Source of the DNA: Hymenobacter sp. BRD67
Lineage (GTDB): Bacteria; Bacteroidota; Bacteroidia; Cytophagales; Hymenobacteraceae
DNA: 64,000 nt
Direction: 5' to 3'
NCBI RefSeq assembly: GCF_013256425.1
Contig: NZ_CP053904.1
Location: forward strand, 496,001 to 560,000
Part shown: positions 9,707-18,902 of the stretch, piece after piece
Position numbering within the stretch: the first letter of the stretch is position 1
Layout: the number at the start of each line of letters is the position of its first letter
Position numbers and translations under genes: made by a program
Notes under the pieces: model-generated
The model's database searches: none
Seen by the model: the letters and a program-made list of their open reading frames with translations, nothing else
What the model was told of the DNA's origin: nothing

Positions 9707-10900
9707 ATGAAAATAGTTGCTATGCCATCGGCTCCTGTTAAGGACAGTTCTTTAAAACAGTTATCTTATCAGGAGCTTGATATTTTGCATTGCCTACGGG
9801 GGTTTTGTGCCTTCTATGTGGTAGTATACCATGCCAAGTACATTATGTGGTCGGGTGGACGTGAATATCTAACAGCCTTTCCACGTGCTACTTGGGACCT
9901 AACACAGTATGTGCTTTTTGCTGTAGACATGCTAAGCTCAGCAGGTTATGAAATGGTCATTTTCTTTTTTGTGCTCTCAGGCTTTTTCATTCGCTATGCT
10001 CAAAAGCGTAAGCCGCGAGCAGCAGGTGCGTTCTATTTAAACCGCATTGTACGTATTTACCCGCCCTACATAGCGTCCGCGCTGCTAGCTGCTGGATGCC
10101 TGACGCTCGTGGCCCAATATATTCCTCAAATGCTTACTGTGGATGGGCATCATGAATTGAATATATCGCTACTTGCTGCTTGGGCTGACCTGCAACATTT
10201 TCATCTGTCTACTTTACTACGCACGCTGGCCTTTCTGCCAGGCGATAGTAGCGTATTTATCGGGTATAATTCAGTATACTGGTCCCTACTGCCGGAGGCA
10301 CTGTTTTATTTAGTAGTTCCCTTAGCATTTTGGAGGGTACGCGCCTATTATATAGCCTCTGTGCTGCTCTATCTAATAGGCGTCATCACTGCAACGCTAC
10401 ATTATCAGTGGGGCGCAGCAGTAGATTTTTTATTGCTATATAATTTTTATTTCGCGGTTGGTGTGGCCCTCTATGACGTAGTAGTTCACAGTCCTTGGCT
10501 CATGTGGTTTAAGCGAGTTTCTGGAAGCTTGCTTTTAGTCGTAGTACTGCTGTTGGCTGCCGCATTACTACCATTAGCTGTTCTCAAATTAAAGGTGCTA
10601 TCTGGTTTTGTAGCAGTGCTATTGGCAGTAGTAAGTGTTTCAGGCTTATTAGCTGGACGTGTATCGCGCCGTAATGTAGCAGTGCGTCTGTTTCATCCAA
10701 TGGGGGTTTTTAGCTTTTCGCTTTATCTATACCATTTTCCACTGCTTATTCTGTGCGGTAGCGTGTTGGTTGTCACTACAGGTGAACTGGTAAATTATGC
10801 CCGTTATTACTGGCTAGCTATTCCAGTGGTTACGCTAATTTCCTACGCTATATACTGGGTTACAGAGCGTGTTTCTGTTAATTTCTTTCGTAAGGTATAG
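9707..10900 (+). CDS. Acyltransferase family 3 membrane protein
   Basis: A 397-residue integral membrane protein with about ten predicted hydrophobic helices. The first helix region contains LRGFCAFYVVVYHAKY, the R-x10-H arrangement that marks acyltransferase-3 proteins, and YLNRIVRIYPPYI follows, the conserved basic motif of the same family. These enzymes O-acylate surface glycans such as O-antigen or exopolysaccharide, using cytoplasmic acyl-CoA. The gene is AT-rich like the polysaccharide locus 2-7 kb, although a GC-rich peptidase lies between, so it may modify the same polymer. Its end is followed 76 bp later by hppA. Start ATG 9707 precedes a short polar N-terminus; ATG 9722 is an alternative. 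Confidence 0.85.
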   Translation: MKIVAMPSAPVKDSSLKQLSYQELDILHCLRGFCAFYVVVYHAKYIMWSGGREYLTAFPRATWDLTQYVLFAVDMLSSAGYEMVIFFFVLSGFFIRYAQKRKPRAAGAFYLNRIVRIYPPYIASALLAAGCLTLVAQYIPQMLTVDGHHELNISLLAAWADLQHFHLSTLLRTLAFLPGDSSVFIGYNSVYWSLLPEALFYLVVPLAFWRVRAYYIASVLLYLIGVITATLHYQWGAAVDFLLLYNFYFAVGVALYDVVVHSPWLMWFKRVSGSLLLVVVLLLAAALLPLAVLKLKVLSGFVAVLLAVVSVSGLLAGRVSRRNVAVRLFHPMGVFSFSLYLYHFPLLILCGSVLVVTTGELVNYARYYWLAIPVVTLISYAIYWVTERVSVNFFRKV

Positions 10901-10976
10901 GTTTAAAAAACTGTTGGTGTTGAAAGCGGATAAATTTGGGTCAATTGCCTACATTTGCCCATCTGGGTTCATCTTC

Positions 10977-13262
10977 ATGAGCTTAGCTTTCCTTTTCTCC
11001 AATCCTTCATTTGCTGCTTATGCCCCCATACTTTACTTGGTTCCTGCTTTAGGTATATTAGCCTTACTCTATACTTGGCTGCGCTCGGGTTGGGTGGCGC
11101 GGCAGGATGCCGGCGACGAAAAGATGACTACCATTGCCGGGTACATTGCTGATGGGGCTATCGCCTTCCTAAAGGCCGAGTACAAAGTGCTGGCGCTATT
11201 TGCTCTTATTGCATCAGTATTCCTTGGTTATCTGGGCTTTACTGGCGAGCGGTCCAGCCCGATTATCATCATCGCGTTCTTGATTGGGGCAGTGTTTTCG
11301 GCCACAGCCGGCTACATCGGGATGAAAATTGCCACCAAGGCCAATGTACGCACGGCCCAGGCGGCCCGCACTTCCTTGAGCCAGGCGTTGAAAGTCTCGT
11401 TTTCGGGTGGGTCGGTAATGGGCATGGGCGTGGCCGGACTAGCGGTGCTGGGCCTGGGCTCCCTGTTTATTGTTTTTTACCAGCTGTTTGTGGTTAACAA
11501 GGGCGGCACGGCCAGCGGGGTCGAAATGGAAAAGGCCCTGGAAGTGCTTACCGGCTTCTCGCTGGGGGCCGAAAGCATTGCCTTGTTTGCCCGCGTGGGC
11601 GGCGGCATTTATACCAAGGCCGCCGACGTGGGGGCCGACCTGGTGGGCAAGGTAGAGGCCGGTATTCCGGAAGACGACCCGCGTAACCCAGCCACCATTG
11701 CCGATAACGTGGGCGATAACGTGGGCGACGTGGCCGGCATGGGTGCCGACTTGTTTGGCTCGTACGTGGCCACTATTCTGGCAACTATGGTGCTGGGACG
11801 TGAGGTGCGGCTAAGCAATGCCGATGCTTTGGGTGGCCTCTCGCCGATTTTCCTGCCGATGGCGATTGCCGGGCTGGGAATCGTGGCTTCGCTCGTTGGT
11901 ATTCTGCTGGTGCGCGTGAAGGAAGGCGGTAGCGTGCAAGGGGCTCTCAACTTTGGCAACTATGCTTCGGTGGTGGTATCGGCCATTTTTTCTTACTTTC
12001 TGATTGAGTGGCTGTTGCCGGCCGGTGATATCACCATTCGCGGCTTCACCTTCGACGCAATGCACGTCTTTTACGCGGTGCTGGTAGGCCTGGCGGTGGG
12101 CACGCTCATGAGCATTATTACCGAGTATTATACGGCCATGGGCAAGCGCCCGGTGATGAGTATTGTGCAGCAAAGCAGCACCGGGCACGCCACTACCGTT
12201 ATCGGTGGGCTGGCCGTGGGCATGGAAAGCACGGTGCTTCCTATCTTGGTGCTGGCCGCGGGTATCGTGCTGAGCTACAAGGCCGCCGGCCTCTATGGAG
12301 TAGCTATCGCGGCGGCTGGCATGATGGCCACCACCGCGATGCAGCTGGCTATTGACGCTTTCGGCCCCATTGCCGACAACGCCGGCGGCATTGCCGAAAT
12401 GAGCGAGCTGCCCAAGGAAGTACGCGAGCGCACCGATATTCTGGATGCCGTGGGCAATACTACCGCTGCCACCGGCAAGGGCTTTGCCATTGCCTCGGCG
12501 GCGCTCACGTCGCTGGCCCTGTTCGCAGCCTTCATGGGCACGGCACACATTGATACCATCGATATCTCGAATGCTAATGTGCTGGCCGGCTTGTTTGTCG
12601 GGGCTATGATACCGTTTATCTTCTCGGCCCTTGCTATCACGGCGGTGGGGCAGGCGGCCATGGCAATGGTGCAGGAAGTACGGCGTCAGTTCCGCGAGAT
12701 ACCGGGTATTATGGAGGGCACGGGCCGGCCCGAGTACGAAAAGTGCGTGGCTATCAGCACCGAAGCTGCGATTCGGAAAATGGTGGCACCGGGTGCCATT
12801 GCGCTGCTAACGCCCATTCTTATCGGCTTTCTGTTTGGGCCGGAGGTGCTGGGCGGCACGTTGGCCGGCGTTACGGTGAGCGGCGTGCTCATGGCCATGT
12901 TTCAGAGCAACGCCGGCGGCGCCTGGGACAACGCGAAGAAGTCGTTTGAGAAAGGTGTAATGGTAAACGGTAAGATGGAGTTCAAGGGCTCCGATGCCCA
13001 TAAGGCTTCGGTAACCGGCGACACGGTAGGCGACCCCTTTAAGGATACCAGCGGCCCGAGCATGAACATCCTTATTAAGCTCATGAGTATCGTGTCGCTG
13101 GTAATCGCCCCGCACATTGCCCGCCACGGGGGCGAGCGGAGTATGGCGCCGACGCCCATCCACGACCGGGTGGAGCTGACGCAGCCTCATGTTCGCTTCG
13201 TGCAAACTGCCGCCCCCGCTGTCGAGGCAGTTTTGCTGACAACCCTGCGGCAGCTGCGCTAA
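10977..13262 (+). CDS. hppA: Membrane-bound K+-dependent-type pyrophosphatase
   Basis: A 761-residue protein with about 16 membrane helices that couples pyrophosphate hydrolysis to pumping of H+ or Na+ across the inner membrane. The active-site loop [19 protein letters not shown] (from about residue 233) binds Mg-PPi. The motif [10 protein letters not shown] (about 493-502) has alanine where K+-independent enzymes have lysine, so this is a K+-dependent type; whether it pumps Na+ or H+ cannot be settled by eye. ATG 10977 is preferred over an upstream frame to 10869 because the family begins with a short segment before the first helix, and the extension is basic and overlaps the acyltransferase. 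A strong terminator follows. Confidence 0.93.
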   Translation: MSLAFLFSNPSFAAYAPILYLVPALGILALLYTWLRSGWVARQDAGDEKMTTIAGYIADGAIAFLKAEYKVLALFALIASVFLGYLGFTGERSSPIIIIAFLIGAVFSATAGYIGMKIATKANVRTAQAARTSLSQALKVSFSGGSVMGMGVAGLAVLGLGSLFIVFYQLFVVNKGGTASGVEMEKALEVLTGFSLGAESIALFARVGGGIYTKAADVGADLVGKVEAGIPEDDPRNPATIADNVGDNVGDVAGMGADLFGSYVATILATMVLGREVRLSNADALGGLSPIFLPMAIAGLGIVASLVGILLVRVKEGGSVQGALNFGNYASVVVSAIFSYFLIEWLLPAGDITIRGFTFDAMHVFYAVLVGLAVGTLMSIITEYYTAMGKRPVMSIVQQSSTGHATTVIGGLAVGMESTVLPILVLAAGIVLSYKAAGLYGVAIAAAGMMATTAMQLAIDAFGPIADNAGGIAEMSELPKEVRERTDILDAVGNTTAATGKGFAIASAALTSLALFAAFMGTAHIDTIDISNANVLAGLFVGAMIPFIFSALAITAVGQAAMAMVQEVRRQFREIPGIMEGTGRPEYEKCVAISTEAAIRKMVAPGAIALLTPILIGFLFGPEVLGGTLAGVTVSGVLMAMFQSNAGGAWDNAKKSFEKGVMVNGKMEFKGSDAHKASVTGDTVGDPFKDTSGPSMNILIKLMSIVSLVIAPHIARHGGERSMAPTPIHDRVELTQPHVRFVQTAAPAVEAVLLTTLRQLR

Positions 13263-13295
13263 GCGTACCCTGGCTTACCTGGCGGAGCACTTGGG

Positions 13296-13331
13296 AAAGA
13301 ACGTCCTGCGCTCAGCAGGACGTTCTTTTTT
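13296..13331 (+). terminator. Rho-independent terminator after hppA
   Basis: A 14-bp perfect stem (AAAGAACGTCCTGC pairing with GCAGGACGTTCTTT) with a 5-base loop is followed by a T run. It lies 34 bp after the hppA stop. Confidence 0.9.
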
Positions 13332-13386
13332 AGCAAATAACCTCCCTGAGTGCGAAGTTAAAGAAGCGGCAATATAAGCGTTTTGC

Positions 13387-13431
13387 ATAATATAGTAAAT
13401 TATTAATATTGTTAAAAATTTACTATATTAT
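13387..13431. repeat. AT-rich perfect inverted repeat, 15-bp arms
   Basis: Arms 13387-13401 and 13417-13431 (ATAATATAGTAAATT and its complement) are perfect, with a 15-base AT-rich spacer. They lie in the roughly 300-bp gap between hppA and hpt, which otherwise holds only the hppA terminator and a promoter-like box. It could be an operator, a weak hairpin or a relic of a mobile element. Confidence 0.6.
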
Positions 13432-13521
13432 CTTCTCTTTAAAGGCTGGGCTAAGTGCCTGGTCGGACGCTGCTAAATCCGGCAATTAGCGCCGGTCGGG
13501 AAGGGGTTGTGTTGCAGCCCT

Positions 13522-13529
13522 TACCTTTG
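13522..13529 (+). promoter_or_regulatory. Candidate -7 box for hpt
   Basis: TACCTTTG matches the Bacteroidota housekeeping -7 consensus TAnnTTTG. It lies 36 bp before the preferred hpt ATG. No good -33 TTTG is present at the standard 19-21 bp spacing, so this is a half match. Confidence 0.4.
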
Positions 13530-13565
13530 CAGTCCGAAACGGCCACGCTGGCCGCTCATTCCTGC

Positions 13566-14105
13566 ATGGGTCAACCCTCTATTACGCTCCATAACAAGGC
13601 TTTCCGGCCTTATCTCTCTGCTGCTGAGATTGCCACGGCCATCGACCGGGTGGCGGCTCGCCTCAATGCGGACTACGCCGGCCGCCGGCCGCTGTTTGTA
13701 GTAGTGCTTACGGGCGGCTTCATGTTTGCCACCGACCTGCTCAAGCGCTACGCCGGCGAGTGTGAGATAGTGTTTATTCGGGTGGCTTCTTACGAAGGCA
13801 CCGGCAGCACGGGGCAGGTGCAGGAGATAATGGGCCTGCGCGAAGATGTGAGTGGCCGCGACATTGTGCTGGTCGAAGACATCGTTGATACTGGCACCAC
13901 GCTCAGCCATTTGCTGCCCACCCTGCAAGCCAACCACCCCGCTTCTATCGAGATTGCGGCTATGTTTTTCAAGCCCGATAGCCTCCGCTATCCGCTGAAT
14001 CTGAAGTATATCGCGTTGGAAATTCCAAATGACTTCGTGGTGGGCTATGGCCTCGACTACGATGGCCTGGGGCGCAACCTGCCCGATGTGTACGTGGCCG
14101 CCTAG
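13566..14105 (+). CDS. hpt: Hypoxanthine phosphoribosyltransferase
   Basis: A 179-residue enzyme of purine salvage that joins hypoxanthine or guanine to PRPP, giving IMP or GMP. The PRPP-binding signature VLVEDIVDTGTTLS spans about residues 101-114, and the C-terminal FVVGYGLDYDGLGRNLPDVY is the conserved nucleobase-binding end. ATG 13566 gives the normal family length; the frame open from GTG 13455 adds 37 residues without similarity and contains the candidate promoter. It is followed by adk and obgE on the same strand, an arrangement I know from other Bacteroidota, so the three may be co-transcribed. Confidence 0.93.
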   Translation: MGQPSITLHNKAFRPYLSAAEIATAIDRVAARLNADYAGRRPLFVVVLTGGFMFATDLLKRYAGECEIVFIRVASYEGTGSTGQVQEIMGLREDVSGRDIVLVEDIVDTGTTLSHLLPTLQANHPASIEIAAMFFKPDSLRYPLNLKYIALEIPNDFVVGYGLDYDGLGRNLPDVYVAA

Positions 14106-14171
14106 CGCTATTTTTCGTAGGCCCCCTTATCAGTTCCCGCTCCGGCGTCCGCGCCTAACTCCAGTTTTTCT

Positions 14172-14795
14172 ATGCACAACATCGTCCTCTTCGGCCCGCC
14201 CGGCGCGGGCAAAGGCACCCAAAGCCAGAAGCTCATTGCCAAGTACAACCTCGTTCACCTGAGTACCGGCGATTTGCTGCGCGCCCAGATTGCTGAGGGC
14301 ACTGAGTTGGGCCTGAAAGCCAAAAAGCTGATGGATGAAGGGTTGCTCGTGCCCGACGAAGTAGTTATCGGCATGATTGGCAGCGCCCTGGCTACTAATA
14401 CCCAGGCTTCCGGCTTCATCTTCGACGGCTTTCCGCGCACTACGGCGCAGGCCGAAAGCCTCGACCGGCTACTGGCCCGGCATCATACTACCGTTGCCTG
14501 CATGATTGCTCTCGAAGTAGGAGAGGAGGAACTGGTGAAGCGCTTGCTGGAGCGCGGCAAAACCAGCGGCCGCCCCGACGACCAGGACGAAACCAAGATT
14601 CGCCGCCGCGTAACGGTGTACAATACCGAAACGGCGCAAGTAGCCAGCTACTATGCCGCCCAGCATAAGTTTCACGCCCTCAACGGTATTGGGGAGATTG
14701 AAACGATTTTTCAGCAGATTAGCGCCCTTATCGACCAGCATAAGGCGGCGCAGGCCGAAGCGCCTGCTGCTGCAACCAACGAGGTGAAAGCCTAG
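14172..14795 (+). CDS. adk: Adenylate kinase
   Basis: A 207-residue cytosolic enzyme interconverting ATP plus AMP with two ADP. The P-loop GPPGAGKGTQ (residues 8-17), the AMP-binding STGDLLRA, the FDGFPRT motif and RGKTSGRPDDQDETKIRRR are all present. The lid is of the short type without zinc cysteines. An alanine-rich tail of about 15 residues extends past the usual end. It starts 66 bp after hpt; a long palindrome that could end the transcript separates it from obgE. Confidence 0.95.
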   Translation: MHNIVLFGPPGAGKGTQSQKLIAKYNLVHLSTGDLLRAQIAEGTELGLKAKKLMDEGLLVPDEVVIGMIGSALATNTQASGFIFDGFPRTTAQAESLDRLLARHHTTVACMIALEVGEEELVKRLLERGKTSGRPDDQDETKIRRRVTVYNTETAQVASYYAAQHKFHALNGIGEIETIFQQISALIDQHKAAQAEAPAAATNEVKA

Positions 14796-14818
14796 CGACT
14801 GCGCACGAAACTAACCTA

Positions 14819-14919
14819 AGAACGTCATGCTGAGCCTGCCGAAGCATCTCGCTCGCGCCGCCAGGGTTTATACCCAACGATGCGAGCGAGCTGCTTCGGC
14901 AAGCTCAGCATGACGTTCT
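14819..14919. repeat. Long imperfect palindrome (CGTCATGCTGA family)
   Basis: Outer arms 14819-14846 and 14892-14919 pair over 28 bp with one mismatch; the arms continue inward through TCTCGCTCGC/GCGAGCGAGC with one more mismatch. The whole forms one hairpin of about 100 bp filling the adk-obgE gap. The outer sequence AACGTCATGCTGA recurs in the palindrome at 24.7 kb, with looser variants at 23.1 and 50.0 kb, suggesting an interspersed repeat family. Confidence 0.85.
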
Positions 14920-14945
14920 GTTTTACCTTATAATAGCAATAAGCT

Positions 14946-15944
14946 GTGGCTAACAATAATTTCATCGACTACGTCAAAATCACCTGCCGCTCGGGCAAGG
15001 GTGGGGCGGGCTCGCACCACTTTTTCCGGGCCAAGGGCCTGCCCAATGGCGGCCCCGACGGCGGCGATGGCGGCCGGGGCGGCCACATCATCCTCGAAGG
15101 CAGCTCGCAGCTCTGGACGCTGCTGCACCTGCAGTACCGCAAGCATCTCTTCGCCCATGATGGCCAGAATGGCGGCGAAAACCTGCGCTCGGGTGCGCAG
15201 GGCGAAGATATCGTGATTCAGGTGCCGCTGGGCACCGTGGCCCGCGACGCCGAAACCGGCGAAGTCAAGCTCGAAATAACCAAGGACGGCGAGCGCCGTA
15301 TCCTCACACCCGGTGGGCGCGGCGGCCTCGGCAACGACCACTTCAAAACCTCTACCAACCAGGCGCCGCAATATGCGCAGCCCGGCGAGCCGGCCATTGA
15401 GGAGCAGGTGATTCTGGAGCTGAAGCTGCTGGCTGACGTAGGCCTGGTCGGCTTTCCTAATGCCGGCAAAAGCACACTGCTTTCGGTAGTGTCGGCCGCC
15501 AAACCCAAGATAGCCGACTACGCCTTCACGACGCTCGTGCCCAACCTGGGCGTGGTGGCCTATCGTGATTACCAGTCGTTTGTGATGGCCGATATTCCGG
15601 GTATCATTGAAGGCGCGGCCGAGGGCAGGGGACTGGGCACGCGCTTCCTGCGCCACATCGAGCGCAACTCTATGCTGCTCTTTATGATAAGTTGCGACAG
15701 CAAGGATATCGCCGCCGAATATAAGGTGCTGCTGGGCGAACTGGAGCAATTTAACCCCGACCTGCTCGATAAAAAGCGCCTGCTGGCTATTACCAAGTCC
15801 GACATGCTGGATGAGGAGCTGGAAGCTGATATTCTGACCTCCCTACCCGCTGATTTGCCGCCTACGGTATTTATTTCTAGTCTGACAAATAAGAATATTC
15901 AGAAGCTGAAGGACATGATATGGGGTGCGCTGCATGAAGGGTAG
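14946..15944 (+). CDS. obgE: GTPase ObgE/CgtA
   Basis: A 332-residue essential GTPase acting on the 50S ribosomal subunit and stress responses. The glycine-rich Obg fold covers about residues 1-158 ([23 protein letters not shown]), and the G domain follows with P-loop [10 protein letters not shown] near 169, switch region [12 protein letters not shown], and the base-recognition motif TKSD. The start is GTG 14946; the protein then reads [20 protein letters not shown], matching the usual N-terminus, and no ATG fits. It begins only 27 bp after the long palindrome. A copy of its last 25 codons lies at 17.3 kb. The usual C-terminal TGS-like extension of some Obg proteins is absent. Confidence 0.95.
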   Translation: MANNNFIDYVKITCRSGKGGAGSHHFFRAKGLPNGGPDGGDGGRGGHIILEGSSQLWTLLHLQYRKHLFAHDGQNGGENLRSGAQGEDIVIQVPLGTVARDAETGEVKLEITKDGERRILTPGGRGGLGNDHFKTSTNQAPQYAQPGEPAIEEQVILELKLLADVGLVGFPNAGKSTLLSVVSAAKPKIADYAFTTLVPNLGVVAYRDYQSFVMADIPGIIEGAAEGRGLGTRFLRHIERNSMLLFMISCDSKDIAAEYKVLLGELEQFNPDLLDKKRLLAITKSDMLDEELEADILTSLPADLPPTVFISSLTNKNIQKLKDMIWGALHEG

Positions 15945-16035
15945 CGCCAGATAAATGGCCGTGTTCTCGTGCAACCTATGGGCGAGGTAAATGCCTCCTG
16001 TGCCTGAATAGTAAAACACGAATAGCTAGCCGGCT

Positions 16036-16611
16036 ATGCTAAAAGTTACCTTACTTAGTTTGCTTTTGCTGCCCGCAGCCGCGTTGGCCCAAACTATTAC
16101 CGGCCCACTTGCCTCGACCTGGAGCGTGGGAGCAGGGATAGGTAATGGCTTGGAGCTGCATGTCGCGGCCCAGCAGAAGGGCTGGCTGCTAGTGGGGCGT
16201 AGCCGCTATAAGTGGTGGGGCCCGGCCACCGGGCCAGGGTCGGTGCTTTTCGAAAGTATGAATACCCGCAACCGACAGCTAGAGCTAGCTGCCCTGGCCG
16301 GGTATAGCTTACCGCTGGGCCGCAGCCTGGTGTATGGAGCAGCGGGGGTAGGTTATCTCAACGGTCGGCAACTTGGCGAGTATCGGTACACAGCGCATTA
16401 CAGCGGCTTACTAGGCAGTGAAACGTACTTCTATTCATACCGCAGCTACCAGGCGCTGGGCCTACCGGCAGAAGTTGGTATTCTTAGCCCCAAAAATCGA
16501 GCAGGCGGCCGCTGGGGCCTTACGTTTCAAGCCAATTTCAACCCTGAGCAAACGGTGTACTGTGCATTGGTAAGCTATTGGCTAGGCGTTTCTGGCAAAT
16601 CGAACCGGTAG
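16036..16611 (+). CDS. Secreted barrel-like protein, copy 1 of a tandem pair
   Basis: A 191-residue protein with a signal peptide (MLKVTLLSLLLLPAAALAQ) and no recognised domain. The mature part alternates aromatic and small residues (GWLLVGRSRYKWWGP, YGAAGVGYLNGRQLGEYRY, WGLTFQANFNPEQTVY), as in small outer-membrane beta barrels, and ends near an aromatic residue. It is clearly paralogous to the protein at 17539-18108: shared stretches include YLNGRQLG, YSYR, YQALGLP and NPE. It follows obgE by 91 bp and precedes a lipoprotein gene by 39 bp. Together the pair was duplicated. Barrel topology is inferred, and function is unknown. Confidence 0.7.
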   Translation: MLKVTLLSLLLLPAAALAQTITGPLASTWSVGAGIGNGLELHVAAQQKGWLLVGRSRYKWWGPATGPGSVLFESMNTRNRQLELAALAGYSLPLGRSLVYGAAGVGYLNGRQLGEYRYTAHYSGLLGSETYFYSYRSYQALGLPAEVGILSPKNRAGGRWGLTFQANFNPEQTVYCALVSYWLGVSGKSNR

Positions 16612-16650
16612 TATAGACATGAGAAAAGAGTTTTACCTACTCGTAGAGTC

Positions 16651-17250
16651 ATGATTTTACCGAAGCCTGGCACAGGTCAACGCTTGATAATGGGGAGCTT
16701 GCTACTGCTGCTCACAGGCTGCTCCCTCACAAGTAAGGAGATAGAGCCGGCGCTACCCGTGGGCCGCATCGATAATAGTGATACGCTGGTTTACTATGCC
16801 AATGGACTACCGGTAGTAGCTAACAATCACACCGACTTGGGCACTGTAATAGGGGGTATCTTTAGCGGTAGTAGTCACTCTCGCCCCGTAGAAGGGGAGC
16901 TGAACGCTGATAACTCATGCGATATTTACGGAGCGGATGAGCCGAGTGACCGGGCAACCGGAGCAAAAGCGCACGAATTAACATTGCATTTTCTGAATTT
17001 TAAAGGGGTAGGAACATATCAGCTAAACACCGCTTTCTCGAGCTACCAGGAGTATATTCTCCCTTACCTGTCTAACCAGTTTATATCATACAGTCTTGAT
17101 ATAGCCGCGCCTGGAGAGGTGACCATTACCGCCTGGGATTCGACTAACCGGCATTTGCAGGGCACTTTCCAGGTCCTGGCTATTGCTGACTCCGGCAAGC
17201 AGCAGGTAGCGTTGACGGCCGGCAGCTTCGATTTAGTAGTGGGCCCGTGA
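16651..17250 (+). CDS. Lipoprotein (DUF6252-like), copy 1 of a tandem pair
   Basis: A 199-residue protein with a lipobox LLLLTGC, so it is lipid-anchored after Cys 24. The mature part begins SLTSKEIEPALPVG and has an all-beta pattern ending VTITAWDSTNRHLQGTFQVL and LTAGSFDLVV; that ending resembles the C-terminus of the DUF6252 lipoproteins of Bacteroidota. The paralogue at 18140-18748 shares the order LTS-x-EP-LP, TLVY-AN--PVVANN-TD, GTY, and the ending GSFDLVV. It is 39 bp downstream of the barrel-like partner. Function is unknown; localisation is probably the outer membrane. Confidence 0.75.
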   Translation: MILPKPGTGQRLIMGSLLLLLTGCSLTSKEIEPALPVGRIDNSDTLVYYANGLPVVANNHTDLGTVIGGIFSGSSHSRPVEGELNADNSCDIYGADEPSDRATGAKAHELTLHFLNFKGVGTYQLNTAFSSYQEYILPYLSNQFISYSLDIAAPGEVTITAWDSTNRHLQGTFQVLAIADSGKQQVALTAGSFDLVVGP

Positions 17251-17284
17251 AGACTTACTTTAAAAAAGCTGGAATCTGGTTACA

Positions 17285-17362
17285 GTCTTCATCTATAGCC
17301 TCATCAGTAAGAATATCAAAAAGCTGAAGGGCATGATTTGGGGCGCGCTCCATGAAGGGTAA
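17285..17362 (+). pseudogene. Relic of the obgE 3' end
   Basis: Translating 17285-17362 gives a 25-residue peptide and stop whose last part, [11 protein letters not shown], matches [11 protein letters not shown] at the end of ObgE; about 20 of 25 residues agree with the obgE codons that end at 15944. No start or upstream coding part is present. The relic sits before the second barrel/lipoprotein pair just as the real obgE end sits before the first, so it marks one edge of a tandem duplication. Confidence 0.85.
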
Positions 17363-17538
17363 TTATTTCTAAAGTCAGAATTTTATTATGCAACCCGCTC
17401 ATAATCAGATTCTATCTTAGAAGTATATCTGCTAAGTAGCGTCTTCTCAATAAACTTAATATTTTGACATTATGGCATTGTCTAAAGACCTTTGGGTTGC
17501 CGCTTCTGGCATTGCAGCCTTAGCAGACTCACTTTGCC

Positions 17539-18108
17539 ATGCTAAAAATAAGTTTACTCACACTATTTCCCCTGGCTGGCTTGGCCCAGACGACTGCCTC
17601 CGCTTCTTGGGGCGTTGGGATAGGCAACGGCGTAGAAGCTCATGTTGGCTATGAGCGCCAGGGATGGCTGGTGATGAGCCGGGCCCGATACAGGTGGTGG
17701 GGGCCGTCTTCTGGGCCTGGCTCTTCTTTTTTCGATAGGCTCTATACTCGCTCACGCCAAGTAGAAGTGGCCGTGATGGGTGGTTATGGCCTACCGTTGG
17801 GCCATGCGCTGCTATATGGAGCGACGGGGCTGAGCTATCTTAATGGCCGCCAGCTAGGTGACTATCGCTATGCGGTGACGCAAAGCGGGATATTGAGTAC
17901 TAAAACCTACTATTATTCCTACCGAAACTATCAGGCACTCGGGTTACCTGTGGAAATTGGTGTACTGATGCGGCCGCACCGGAGTGGCGTACGATTTGGC
18001 TTGGCGTTTCAAGCTGATTTTAATCCGGAAAAAACGCTTTACTGCGGAATGTTTACCTGCTGGCTGGGCAAGTTTGGCGTGCCTAGAGAGGGCAAGAGTG
18101 CTCGCTAG
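17539..18108 (+). CDS. Secreted barrel-like protein, copy 2 of a tandem pair
   Basis: A 189-residue paralogue of the protein at 16036-16611. The signal peptide is shorter (MLKISLLTLFPLAGLAQ). Conserved positions include WGVGIGNG, RYRWWGPSSGPGS, YLNGRQLGDYRY, YYYSYRNYQALGLP and FQADFNPEKTLY, well over half of the residues overall, and the two copies need few gaps. The C-terminus is basic (REGKSAR) and lacks the aromatic last residue expected of a typical outer-membrane barrel, so the barrel call remains tentative. It is followed after 31 bp by the second lipoprotein. The 176 bp between the obgE relic and this start show no gene. Confidence 0.7.
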   Translation: MLKISLLTLFPLAGLAQTTASASWGVGIGNGVEAHVGYERQGWLVMSRARYRWWGPSSGPGSSFFDRLYTRSRQVEVAVMGGYGLPLGHALLYGATGLSYLNGRQLGDYRYAVTQSGILSTKTYYYSYRNYQALGLPVEIGVLMRPHRSGVRFGLAFQADFNPEKTLYCGMFTCWLGKFGVPREGKSAR

Positions 18109-18139
18109 CAAACCTCCATAATTAAACTGCTGGATATTT

Positions 18140-18748
18140 ATGAAACTGTTTAACAAACCCCGCTGGCATTGGCTGTGTCTGGCTGGCCCCTCGGTACTGT
18201 TGGGTTGCAAGCTGACCAGCAACGACGTGGAGCCATCGTTACCTGCTGTGCCGGTAAATAATAGTGCTACGCTGGTGTACCGGGCCAATAACCAGCCCGT
18301 AGTAGCCAATAATTCCACGGATTTTGCCAAGCTTATTGTCTCTTTTTTAGGCGACTTACGGGCGGTGCGGGCGAAATGGCCGACTGGTGGCAACTTGGAG
18401 CTCTTTGGCAGTGATATTGACAACCAACCGGACGGCTATTTGACCCATTCACTGGTGCTGGAACTGGTGAGCTTTCACGGTATAGGCACTTATTCGCTTC
18501 TGCCAACCAGCCCCACTTCTTACCCCGCGTCTTATTATCAGCTTACTACTTATTCGAGCACTGGTAGTCCGGTTGACCATGCCGAACAGTATCCGGTAAT
18601 CAGCGCGCCAGCACAGGTCGTCATCACCGATTGGAATCCTTCTACCCGGCATATAAATGGCACATTTGCGCTCGATGTAGCTGGCGTTAACAACCTACAG
18701 AATCCTACCCATCTGACTGAAGGCAGCTTTGACCTAGTGGTAGATTAG
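18140..18748 (+). CDS. Lipoprotein (DUF6252-like), copy 2 of a tandem pair
   Basis: A 202-residue lipoprotein with lipobox SVLLGC and mature start KLTSNDVEPSLPAVPVNNSA. It aligns along its length with the copy at 16651-17250 but is more diverged than the barrel-like pair, mainly in the central loop (residues 75-140). The C-terminal VVITDWNPSTRHINGTFAL and TEGSFDLVVD are the best conserved. Divergence with intact reading frames in both copies suggests both products are used. Function is unknown. Confidence 0.75.
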   Translation: MKLFNKPRWHWLCLAGPSVLLGCKLTSNDVEPSLPAVPVNNSATLVYRANNQPVVANNSTDFAKLIVSFLGDLRAVRAKWPTGGNLELFGSDIDNQPDGYLTHSLVLELVSFHGIGTYSLLPTSPTSYPASYYQLTTYSSTGSPVDHAEQYPVISAPAQVVITDWNPSTRHINGTFALDVAGVNNLQNPTHLTEGSFDLVVD

Positions 18749-18902
18749 CTGTGTATTTTTGGCTTAATAGGTAGAAGGCGGTACGTATCTACTATCTGTG
18801 CCAACTTGGCAGCCTCCTCACCTTTGGCAAACTCCTTGCGCCCGACCCGGTACCCGTATGGGAAAGCCTTTCACTAGCCGATTCCGCCATTTTTTCCAGA
18901 AA

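Noticed and set aside
14928..15749. 273-codon open frame on the minus strand
   Set aside because: Opposite obgE, which has a full set of family motifs.
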